Positions 1-5,759 of a stretch of 6,485 nucleotides of DNA are shown here, one piece after another; position 1 is the first letter of the stretch; the number at the start of each line of letters is the position of its first letter. Position numbers and translations under genes: made by a program. The DNA comes from JABICX01 sp964528765 (GTDB lineage: Archaea; Nanobdellota; Nanobdellia; UBA10117; JABICX01). The notes below the pieces were generated by a model. That model saw only the letters and a program-made list of their open reading frames with translations, was not told the DNA's origin and made no database searches. Location of the stretch: the NCBI GenBank assembly GCA_964528765.1, contig CAZGVA010000046.1:1-6485 (forward strand), given 5' to 3'.

Positions 1-1324
1 TGACTAATATTCCTTTTTTTTCTAATGATTGTTGAAGGGTCTGTCCTTTCCACTGTCGCATTGCTTGATGTCGGCTCATAATTCTACCGGCACCATGTGC
101 AGCTGAACCAAATGCTTTATCCATGCTAGTCTGAGTTCCATGAAGAATATATGAACAAGTTCCCATTGTTCCGCCAATTAAGACAGGTTGCCCGATTTTT
201 CGATATTTCTTTGGAACTTCTTTTCTTCCAGGTCCAAAAGCACGAGTAGCTCCTTTTCTATGAACAATTAACTTCTTTTTCTTACCATCAACTTCATGTT
301 CTTCTACTTTTGAGTTATTATGACCAATATCATACAATAAAGGCATTTCTTCAAGCTTAACTCCAAATACTTTGTTAAATGCCTGCCTTCCAAGGTGTCC
401 AAGAACTTGCCGATTTGCAAATGCGCAATTTATACCACAATTTACTGCAGAATAATATTGTTGTCCTTCTTTGCTTTTGAATGGTGCACAAACTAATTCT
501 TTATCCGGTAGCTTGATTTTGTATTTTCTTGCTGCATCTGCTAAAAATGTAGTATAATCTGTTCCAATTTGATGTCCAAGTGCTCTTGAACCGCAGTGCA
601 AGGAAAAGATTATTTGATCTTTTTCTAATCCAAATGCTTTTGCAGCTTCTTTATCATAAATTTTCTCAACATATTGGACTTCAAAATAATGATTGCCTGA
701 ACCCAAAGTACCAACTTGCTTAAATTGTCGCTTTTTTGCTAAATCTGAAACATATTTTGGGTTTGCGCCAGTAATTTTACCATTGTTTTCTATGTATTCT
801 AGGTCTTTTTCTGTACCATATCCCCGCTCAACTGCAAATTCTGCGCCCTTAACAAGTACTTCATCAATCTCTTCTGCATTTAAGTGGATTTTTCCCTTGC
901 TACCCAGACCTGCTGGAACAATTTGATACAGTTCATTAAGAATTTCTTTTTGTTTCTTAAGAACATCTGCTTTTTTTAGATGAGTTACGTGTGTTCGAAC
1001 TCCGCAATTAATATCATAACCAACTCCCGCAAGTGCAATAACGCCTGTTTCTGCATCAAATGCTCCTACTCCGCCAATACAAAATCCATATCCTGGATGT
1101 ACATCTGGCTCTGCAATAGCTGCTTTTTGTATTCCTGGAAGCATAGCTACATTGCGAATCTGTGGAAGAGCTGACCAGCTCTTTCCAGCTTTAACATCAT
1201 CTACTAATTGTTGAATAATTTCTTTAGTTCCATAAATCTTACCGGGAACATTCATTCCTTTTTGTTTTTTTAGTTCCCACTCATCTGGTGCTGTTTCTGT
1301 TAACTCAAATTCATTAATTTTCAT
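1..1324 (-). CDS. rtcB: RtcB tRNA-splicing/RNA-repair ligase (3' end beyond window)
   Basis: RtcB is the GTP- and Mn2+-dependent ligase that joins RNA 2',3'-cyclic phosphate (or 3'-phosphate) ends to 5'-OH ends in archaeal tRNA splicing and RNA repair. I translated the minus strand from the ATG at 1324-1322 and read 441 codons without a stop; the frame leaves the window at position 1. Family landmarks occur in order: NVAMLPGI near residue 58, PDVHPGYGF (73-81), GYDINCGVR (102-110) with metal ligands D104 and C107, GSGNH with H212, SLHCGSR with H243, YDIGHN with H335, HRKGATRAFGPG (355-366), and AHGAGR with H410, the His guanylated in characterised RtcB. About 40 residues should be missing, since archaeal RtcB proteins are near 480 residues. 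No intein or frameshift interrupts the visible part. The start overlaps the upstream cupin stop as ATGA, which implies translational coupling. All catalytic residues in the visible part are present. Confidence 0.97.
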   Translation of the reverse strand, partial: MKINEFELTETAPDEWELKKQKGMNVPGKIYGTKEIIQQLVDDVKAGKSWSALPQIRNVAMLPGIQKAAIAEPDVHPGYGFCIGGVGAFDAETGVIALAGVGYDINCGVRTHVTHLKKADVLKKQKEILNELYQIVPAGLGSKGKIHLNAEEIDEVLVKGAEFAVERGYGTEKDLEYIENNGKITGANPKYVSDLAKKRQFKQVGTLGSGNHYFEVQYVEKIYDKEAAKAFGLEKDQIIFSLHCGSRALGHQIGTDYTTFLADAARKYKIKLPDKELVCAPFKSKEGQQYYSAVNCGINCAFANRQVLGHLGRQAFNKVFGVKLEEMPLLYDIGHNNSKVEEHEVDGKKKKLIVHRKGATRAFGPGRKEVPKKYRKIGQPVLIGGTMGTCSYILHGTQTSMDKAFGSAAHGAGRIMSRHQAMRQWKGQTLQQSLEKKGILV

Positions 1325-1668
1325 TCCACATATACTCTCTTCTTTCTATCAAACGGCGGTGTTGAAATTGCTAGTAAAGTTAAACCTTTAAGATGTTTAT
1401 AGTTTGTGCCTTTTGGATAAGCTACACAATCTCCTTTCTGAAGATGATGTTTTTTGCCAGCTATTACACAATCGCCTTCACCATCAATAACATAATAGAT
1501 AACATCACTTTCAGTATCATGTCCAAGCTTAATATCATCTCCAACTTTTCGTATTTTAGCCAAGCTCAAAATATCTGTAGAGATTATTTTTGTTGTCTTT
1601 GTATCTCCATGATCATCCTCTTTTAGATCTTTTGCTAAAATTATCTGTGCATTAATTGATTTAGGCAT
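1321..1668 (-). CDS. Small single-domain cupin protein, co-transcribed with rtcB
   Basis: This is a 115-residue protein of unknown substrate. The fold is suggested by the two short cupin motifs. The first (about residues 43-65) runs G43 - H50 - acidic positions 53 and 55 - YYVIDGEG. The second (about 79-92) runs GDCVAYPKG followed by H92. In typical cupins motif 1 is HxH plus Glu. Here the second His position is Thr52 and Asp55 sits where the Glu is expected, so metal binding may be weakened or altered. The C-terminus is short and basic (DRKKRVYVE). The stop TGA at 1323-1321 overlaps the rtcB ATG by four bases, so the two genes almost certainly share a transcript. A TATA-like box lies about 25 bases before the ATG. 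A sensor, isomerase or sugar-binding role is possible. The role in RNA repair is unknown. Confidence 0.85.
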   Translation of the reverse strand: MPKSINAQIILAKDLKEDDHGDTKTTKIISTDILSLAKIRKVGDDIKLGHDTESDVIYYVIDGEGDCVIAGKKHHLQKGDCVAYPKGTNYKHLKGLTLLAISTPPFDRKKRVYVE

Positions 1669-1687
1669 AAAATCAAGCTCAATTTAT

Positions 1688-1699
1688 GGTTTTAAGGGT
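1688..1699 (-). promoter_or_regulatory. TATA-like box for the cupin-rtcB operon
   Basis: Read on the minus strand this is ACCCTTAAAACC, centred about 25 bases before the cupin ATG (1668-1666), in the 49-base gap after the inositol synthase stop. An A-rich stretch precedes it, as in an archaeal BRE. The same CTTAAAA core is found at the same distance before archease. No Shine-Dalgarno sequence lies before the ATG, which fits a leaderless transcript. The assignment rests on position and composition only. Confidence 0.45.
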
Positions 1700-1717
1700 T
1701 TTGATTTGCAAGATTAG

Positions 1718-2809
1718 TTACCGATCGATTTTTCCAGAAATATAGTCTTCAACGCGCTGTCTCGCAACATCATCAGAATATTGTTGCGGCGGGTGCTTCA
1801 TAACATAAGATGAAATTGAAAGGAGTGGTCCAGATATTTTTCGATCTAATGCCAGTTTGCAACATCTAATTGCATCGATGGCACATCCTGCAGAATTTGG
1901 TGAATCTTCAACACTTAAGCGCATTTCTGCATTAATTGGTACATCTCCAAAAATTCTACCTTCCATTCTTAAATAACATATTTTATTATCATTTTGCCAT
2001 GGAACATAATCAGATGGCCCAATATGAATATTTTCATCAGACAAAGGAACTTTTAGTTGAGATTGAACTGCTTCTGTTTTTGATATTTTCTTAGATTTTA
2101 ATCTTGCTCTTTCAAGCATATTCAAAAAGTCCGTATTTCCGCCAGTATTTAGTTGATAGGTTCTATCTAATTTTACTCCTCTATCTTCAAATAATTTAGT
2201 TAAGACTCTATGCACAATCGTAGCTCCAAACTGCGACTTAATATCATCACCAACAATTGGAAGTTTTTTTTCTTCAAATCGCTTTGCAAATTCCCGGGTT
2301 GATGCAATAAAAACAGGCATACAGTTGATAAATCCAACTCCTGCTTTCAAGCAACACTCTGCATAAAAATTAGCGGCTTTTTCTGAACCAACTGGAAGAT
2401 AGTTAATTGCAATTTCAGCTCCACTTTCCGTTAGAACTTCAACAACATCTGCTTCAGTTTCATCTGAAACAACAAATGCTCTATCTTCGTCATATTCTTT
2501 CATATGCGCAGCAACACCATCCATAACAGGTCCTTTAGAAACTATAACTCCGATTTTTGGCACTTCTTGGAAAGTTTTAGTACAATTTGGTTTTGCAACT
2601 ATTGCTTCGCAAATATCTTTTCCAACTTTTCGTTTATCTACATCAAAAGCAGCCACAACATCAATATCATATGGCTTGTATCCACCAACATCCCAATGCA
2701 TTAATCCAATTGCTTTATCTGAAGTTTTATCCGCATAATAATGAACACCTTGTATCAGAGAACTCGCACAATTTCCCACACCAAAAATAGCGAGTTTAAT
2801 CTTGCCCAT
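1718..2809 (-). CDS. ino1: myo-inositol-1-phosphate synthase (archaeal/actinobacterial type)
   Basis: This enzyme converts glucose 6-phosphate to 1L-myo-inositol 1-phosphate (EC 5.5.1.4) with tightly bound NAD+. In archaea the product feeds archaetidylinositol lipids and, in some, inositol-based solutes. The 363-residue length matches the short prokaryotic form (the Mycobacterium enzyme is about 367). Visible landmarks are the Rossmann NAD motif GVGNCASS (10-17), NYLPVGSE (136-143), MPVFIAS (164-170), VGDDIKSQ (186-193) followed by GATIVHRV, the NTGGNTDFLNMLE segment (221-233), the Lys-rich catalytic loop KSKKISK (238-244), HIGPSDYVPW (262-271), and EDSPNSAG (301-308). The catalytic lysine and aspartate regions look intact. 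The ATG at 2809-2807 was chosen because the Rossmann motif starts right after it and a TATA-like box lies at the right spacing. Downstream is the cupin-rtcB pair, with its own probable promoter. Confidence 0.96.
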   Translation of the reverse strand: MGKIKLAIFGVGNCASSLIQGVHYYADKTSDKAIGLMHWDVGGYKPYDIDVVAAFDVDKRKVGKDICEAIVAKPNCTKTFQEVPKIGVIVSKGPVMDGVAAHMKEYDEDRAFVVSDETEADVVEVLTESGAEIAINYLPVGSEKAANFYAECCLKAGVGFINCMPVFIASTREFAKRFEEKKLPIVGDDIKSQFGATIVHRVLTKLFEDRGVKLDRTYQLNTGGNTDFLNMLERARLKSKKISKTEAVQSQLKVPLSDENIHIGPSDYVPWQNDNKICYLRMEGRIFGDVPINAEMRLSVEDSPNSAGCAIDAIRCCKLALDRKISGPLLSISSYVMKHPPQQYSDDVARQRVEDYISGKIDR

Positions 2810-2825
2810 GAGTAATAACTCTTAA

Positions 2826-2842
2826 TTATATTATATCTTTTT
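2826..2842 (-). promoter_or_regulatory. BRE/TATA-like promoter of inositol-1-phosphate synthase
   Basis: The minus strand reads an A-run followed by GATATAATATAA, centred roughly 25 bases before the ATG at 2809. The A-run fits the purine-rich BRE upstream of an archaeal TATA box. With this spacing the transcript would start at or close to the ATG, and there is no Shine-Dalgarno motif to contradict a leaderless message. Confidence 0.5.
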
Positions 2843-2870
2843 TGCTTTTCTAGATAATATTCAAACATCA

Positions 2871-2884
2871 ACTATTTATTTTAC
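2871..2884 (+). promoter_or_regulatory. TATA-like box for the GrpB-like nucleotidyltransferase
   Basis: The sequence ACTATTTATTTTAC is centred about 25 bases before the ATG at 2901, the distance expected for a leaderless archaeal transcript. It shares the 91-base divergent gap with the inositol synthase promoter. The whole gap is AT-rich, so the sequence match alone is weak and the spacing is the main support. Confidence 0.4.
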
Positions 2885-2900
2885 TGAAAATACTAAGTTT

Positions 2901-3356
2901 ATGGAAGTTCAAGAAGCTCTTAATAAAATTCAGATAGAAATACGGTCACTTCTAAAAATTGACATTGAGTTTCGGCATATTGGTTCAAGTGCTTTGGGAC
3001 TTGAAGGTAAGAAAGATATTGATTTAGAAGTATTAGTTGACCCTTCTGATTTCAAACTAGCTGATCAAAAATTAACTACCAAATACGGTGCTCATAAAAA
3101 AATCCTTGACAAATTTTGGAAGAAATTTGAAACAACAATTAGTGAATGGGAAATCGATATTTTATTATCTACACCCGAACATGAGGGAACTAAACAAAAT
3201 AAAATATTTTTTGAGCACTTAAAAAATAATACTCCTGCAAGAGAAGATTATCTAAAAATTAAAAACAAAACAAAACATTTACCAAAAGAACAATATCTTA
3301 AAGCAAAAAAAGATTTCTTTAATAAAATTATACATCAACTATGCATTGAGCCATGA
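2901..3356 (+). CDS. GrpB/UPF0157-like nucleotidyltransferase-fold protein
   Basis: This 151-residue protein has the layout of the GrpB (UPF0157) branch of the nucleotidyltransferase superfamily. RHIGSSAL (25-32) gives the Gly-Ser motif, KKDIDLEV (37-44) gives the paired metal-binding Asp39 and Asp41, and EWEIDILL (82-89) supplies the third carboxylate, Asp86. The C-terminal part has the family pattern FFEHLKNN..AREDYLKIK....YLKAKKDFF, comparable to the 'F-x-x-x-L...Y-x-x-x-K...Y-x-x-x-K-x-x-F' tail of GrpB proteins. The donor nucleotide and acceptor are unknown for most of this family, so no substrate is assigned. All three acidic positions are present, so activity is plausible. The ATG at 2901 has a TATA-like box near -25 and no Shine-Dalgarno sequence. 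The 3' end overlaps the convergent archease gene by 29 bases, so each mRNA 3' end is antisense to the other. Confidence 0.85.
   Translation: MEVQEALNKIQIEIRSLLKIDIEFRHIGSSALGLEGKKDIDLEVLVDPSDFKLADQKLTTKYGAHKKILDKFWKKFETTISEWEIDILLSTPEHEGTKQNKIFFEHLKNNTPAREDYLKIKNKTKHLPKEQYLKAKKDFFNKIIHQLCIEP
3305..3311 (-). terminator. Possible T-tract terminator of archease
   Basis: On the minus strand a run of seven Ts begins 17 bases after the archease stop codon (3330-3328). Archaeal RNA polymerase can terminate at such T-tracts without a hairpin. The tract lies inside the coding sequence of the convergent nucleotidyltransferase as lysine codons, so it may be coincidental. Confidence 0.25.
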
Positions 3357-3744
3357 ACTTTCCTTTTTCTTTAGCAACTTTAGCTTGACTTAATGTAGCT
3401 GCTTTTACTTCAGTTCTAACCTCAGTTTTTGGTGTAATTTTTGATCCCCACGCTATTGCTATTAATTCCAACATACCATCTGTTGAAATTACAACTTTAA
3501 ACTTGGATAAAAACATGCTTTCAGCATCTGCTTCACCTAAAGCGCGATTCAGAAACTCGATTAAAAGCTCAGTTTCATTTTCAGCTTGAACTTCAAATTC
3601 AATTTTTGTTGCTGGATTAACTTTTTTAATATCAGTCATAACCTCAAACATAGCAAGTCCTGCTTGCTCAAAAGACTCTGCAAGAGTCTTTCCAGTACCT
3701 CTAATTCCAATATCCGCCTGATGTTCGAAATGTTCAAAAGCCAT
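3328..3744 (-). CDS. Archease, RtcB-activating protein
   Basis: Archease promotes guanylylation and multiple turnover of the RtcB RNA ligase. The 138-residue length and both ends fit the family. The N-terminus FEHQADIGIRGTGKTL (6-21) corresponds to the usual F-x-EHTADIG-x-x-x-x-G-x-T-L, with the metal-binding Asp at D11. AMFEVMTD (31-38) carries a second conserved Asp, LLIEFLNRAL (60-69) is the core helix, EVKAAT (112-117) is a family signature, and the protein ends in AQCIVDV with D137 near the C-terminus. The Thr of the common HTAD motif is Gln here. The gene lies about 2 kb from rtcB on the same strand but is separated from it by the nucleotidyltransferase and inositol synthase and has its own promoter. 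The partners are therefore neighbours without sharing an operon. Confidence 0.95.
   Translation of the reverse strand: MAFEHFEHQADIGIRGTGKTLAESFEQAGLAMFEVMTDIKKVNPATKIEFEVQAENETELLIEFLNRALGEADAESMFLSKFKVVISTDGMLELIAIAWGSKITPKTEVRTEVKAATLSQAKVAKEKGKFMAQCIVDV
3359..3372 (+). terminator. Possible T-rich terminator of the nucleotidyltransferase gene
   Basis: A pyrimidine stretch, TTTCCTTTTTCTTT, starts just after the nucleotidyltransferase stop at 3354-3356. It resembles the T-rich tracts where archaeal transcription ends, but it also encodes the Lys/Glu-rich KEKGK segment of archease on the other strand. Low confidence. Confidence 0.25.
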
Positions 3745-3763
3745 ATAATAAAAAGAAAATTCT

Positions 3764-3778
3764 TGTTTTAAGTGTTTC
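3764..3778 (-). promoter_or_regulatory. TATA-like box for archease
   Basis: Minus-strand GAAACACTTAAAACA is centred about 25-27 bases before the archease ATG (3744-3742). The GAAAC part could act as a BRE, and the CTTAAAA core matches the cupin-rtcB promoter candidate. If both are real, archease and the rtcB operon share a similar promoter core, which would suit joint expression. That last step is inference. Confidence 0.45.
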
Positions 3779-3792
3779 TAATACTTAATCCT

Positions 3793-3811
3793 AAAGCACA
3801 ACTTATTTAAA
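3793..3811 (+). promoter_or_regulatory. BRE/TATA-like promoter of the DUF362-kinase-PRTase cassette
   Basis: AAAGCACA followed by ACTTATTTAAA is centred about 26 bases before the ATG at 3832, matching BRE plus TATA geometry for a leaderless first gene. The next two genes overlap, so this one promoter probably drives all three. Confidence 0.5.
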
Positions 3812-3831
3812 CGCAATTATACAGCAGTAGT

Positions 3832-4665
3832 ATGGGTGATATTAACTTATCCCTAAATTGTAGAATTTTCAATATTTTGGATGCTCTCGATATCATTAAT
3901 CAACTGGAGAATTTTGATAGAATTTTGATAAAACCAAATTATTGTCATCTCCGAGATCCGAGTACAGGTACAATAACTTCTCCAGAGGTTATTGAAGGAG
4001 TTTTAACTTATTTAACAAAGCACACTGACAAAGAGATTTTAATTGGTGATGGTGGCGCATATATGTATAATACTTCTCAAAAAATTTTCCAAATGAGTGG
4101 TATATTTTCTGTTTTGGAGAAATTTCCTGAGGTTAAACTAATTGATTTTTTGATTGATGAAAAAGTACAAATTAATTGTAGGGGTAAATATCTTAAAAAA
4201 GTGGATATTGCTAGTTCTTGTACTGATTGTGGTATAATAAATCTACCTAAATTAAAGGCGCACCACAGTGCTTATTTAACTGTTGGAATGAAAAATTTAA
4301 TCGGTCTTATGGATAATAAACGCGCAATACATGGCGATTTCATGCATAATAAAATATATGAACTTTATTCTTATTTTGAGCCAAATATAATTTGTACTTT
4401 AGTGGATGGCATAATTGTTATGCAGGATACTGAAGTTGATGGTAGAACTGAACACATGAACGTACTTTTAGGTGGTACGGATACTGTTTTTGTTGATACT
4501 TTATGTGCTAATATTTTAGACATACCGTTAGATAAAATTGGTTACTTAAAACTCGCTTTGAATTCTAAAGGGCATTCTCCGGCAGAAGCAAGTGCGGAAT
4601 TAACCGAACTCCTAACTAAAAATGATTTTATTTTATATGATGGAGCAAGATTATGCAAGAATTAA
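3832..4665 (+). CDS. DUF362 domain protein
   Basis: This 277-residue protein matches the DUF362 family (PF04015), widespread in archaea and anaerobic bacteria and mostly of unknown reaction. Landmarks: ILIKPNYC (31-38), TSPEVIEGVLTYL (49-61), IGDGGAY (71-77), INLPKLKAHH (136-145), VGMKNLIGL (151-159), AIHGDF (165-170), VDGIIVM (191-197) and TDTVFVDTLCANIL (216-229). Almost the whole chain is this one domain. The C-terminal ferredoxin module found in many DUF362 proteins is absent, so it carries no obvious Fe-S clusters of that kind. A CxxC pair (C130, C133) sits just before the PKLKAH motif and could bind a metal. No signal peptide or membrane segment is visible, so it is probably cytosolic. 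It is the first gene of a tight cluster, and its end overlaps the kinase start by 13 bases. Confidence 0.88.
   Translation: MGDINLSLNCRIFNILDALDIINQLENFDRILIKPNYCHLRDPSTGTITSPEVIEGVLTYLTKHTDKEILIGDGGAYMYNTSQKIFQMSGIFSVLEKFPEVKLIDFLIDEKVQINCRGKYLKKVDIASSCTDCGIINLPKLKAHHSAYLTVGMKNLIGLMDNKRAIHGDFMHNKIYELYSYFEPNIICTLVDGIIVMQDTEVDGRTEHMNVLLGGTDTVFVDTLCANILDIPLDKIGYLKLALNSKGHSPAEASAELTELLTKNDFILYDGARLCKN
4642..4645 (+). promoter_or_regulatory. Shine-Dalgarno site of the internal kinase gene
   Basis: GGAG lies seven bases before the ATG at 4653, inside the end of the DUF362 gene. It supports that start. It also contrasts with the promoter-proximal genes in this window, which lack such a motif. The PRTase-like gene has a weaker GAGG at 5733-5736, twelve bases before its ATG. 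Confidence 0.55.
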
Positions 4666-5759
4666 ATAACATACCTTTTGCGGAAATTAAAAATATATTT
4701 CAAGAAATTCTAGGTAAAGATATTTTTATAGAAAATGTATCGAGATTAAAATCGTTAATTCCTGTACCAAATAGCGATAGGACTAAAAATATAAATTTTA
4801 TAAATTTGGCAAAAAAAGCTGATGTTTATAGAATTAAATATTCTACTGAGAATGATTCAGGCGATATTATTCTAAAATTATTAGTAACTGATAGAGCAAG
4901 TAAGTGGGAAAGTGTTTATTCGTTCATAAATGAAAATGAGATTTTACCTGAGCAAGCTCAAATTTTGGATAAAGGCATTGTGTCAGATAATTCGTTAATT
5001 TCAGTAAATAATGTTTCATTTTTTTATGAGATAATTGATTTTGTACCTGGTATGCCGTATTCATCACATCTTACAAGTTTGCTTGAATCTAAAACCTTAG
5101 AAAATAAAGATATAGCTAAAGCAATAACTATTTCAGATTACTTAGCACAAATATTTAATGAGTCACATACATCAGATCGATTAATGTATGTTAAAGAAAC
5201 ATGTAATTTTGTTCAACATAATTTACAAAAACTTGATTTTTTTGAATCAGATGTTGATTTTTATAATAAATACAACGAAGAAATACATATCATACGAGAT
5301 GCGCTAGAAGATTTACTTATAAATTCGGTAAAGCATGATTTAGTTTGCAAAGTTCATAATGATTTTCATCCAAACAATATATCTTTTGATTCTGACGGAG
5401 AGTTTCATACATTTGATAATTTTGGTAATATTTATGGGGAACAAGCAGCAGATTTAGCTACAATTAGTTTATTTTATATTTGGTATGATTTGAGAGAAGA
5501 TATTACCGGGAAACCGTTCTTAAATTTATTTAACCAATTTATGAATAATTATTTAGATAAAACCAATAATAAAGACATATTAACAGTATTACCGATTTTT
5601 TACGGTGTTAGAGCATTACGTTTAGCGTATGTAAACGAATTAATTGATCAAGATCCCCACACAAATAAACCATTATTAAATCTTGTTTGTGAGTCAATAA
5701 AAGATGGTTGTTTTAAAATTGAAAAAATTAACGAGGCATTAAAATATAATGAAAACTAA
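4653..5759 (+). CDS. APH/choline-kinase-fold phosphotransferase
   Basis: This 368-residue protein belongs to the aminoglycoside phosphotransferase/choline kinase fold (PF01636-like), which moves the gamma-phosphate of ATP to a small-molecule hydroxyl. The N-lobe shows IILKLL with the probable ATP-binding Lys75. The hinge region YEIIDFVPGMPY (125-136) matches the family's 'E-F-x-x-G' segment. The catalytic loop is HNDFHPNN (235-242), equivalent to HGDxHPGN, with catalytic Asp237 and Asn242. The metal-binding Asp is D255 in FDNFG, followed by EQAADLA (263-269), comparable to the usual 'G-x-x-x-x-DLA'. All core residues are present, so an active kinase is likely. The substrate cannot be read from the sequence, and clustering argues for a metabolite of the DUF362/PRTase pathway over antibiotic resistance. 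It overlaps DUF362 by 13 bases and the PRTase-like gene by 11. Base composition is clearly more AT-rich than in genes before 3700. Confidence 0.85.
   Translation: MQELNNIPFAEIKNIFQEILGKDIFIENVSRLKSLIPVPNSDRTKNINFINLAKKADVYRIKYSTENDSGDIILKLLVTDRASKWESVYSFINENEILPEQAQILDKGIVSDNSLISVNNVSFFYEIIDFVPGMPYSSHLTSLLESKTLENKDIAKAITISDYLAQIFNESHTSDRLMYVKETCNFVQHNLQKLDFFESDVDFYNKYNEEIHIIRDALEDLLINSVKHDLVCKVHNDFHPNNISFDSDGEFHTFDNFGNIYGEQAADLATISLFYIWYDLREDITGKPFLNLFNQFMNNYLDKTNNKDILTVLPIFYGVRALRLAYVNELIDQDPHTNKPLLNLVCESIKDGCFKIEKINEALKYNEN

Noticed and set aside
693..926. Plus-strand open frame of 77 codons (and another at 980-1174)
   Set aside because: Both are antisense to the highly conserved rtcB coding sequence, with Ser/Cys-rich, low-complexity translations and no start signal.
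1..1324. Possible intein in rtcB, a known host gene for inteins
   Set aside because: The visible 441 codons follow the family without an insertion, and the conserved blocks are at normal spacing. Only the missing C-terminal ~40 residues are unchecked.
1393..1626. Plus-strand open frame with hydrophobic translation
   Set aside because: It is antisense to the cupin. The Phe/Ile-rich content is the usual mirror of Lys/Asp codons on the other strand, not a membrane protein.
2504..2790. Two overlapping plus-strand open frames
   Set aside because: They are antisense to the Rossmann domain of inositol synthase. Their His/Asn/Phe-rich translations have no recognisable features.
3586..3771. Plus-strand open frame of 61 codons before DUF362
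   Set aside because: It is antisense to archease and crosses the archease promoter, with no recognisable protein features.
4653..5759. Antibiotic-resistance kinase
   Set aside because: The fold is shared with aminoglycoside kinases, but nothing specific to a resistance subfamily is seen and the operon context points to metabolism.
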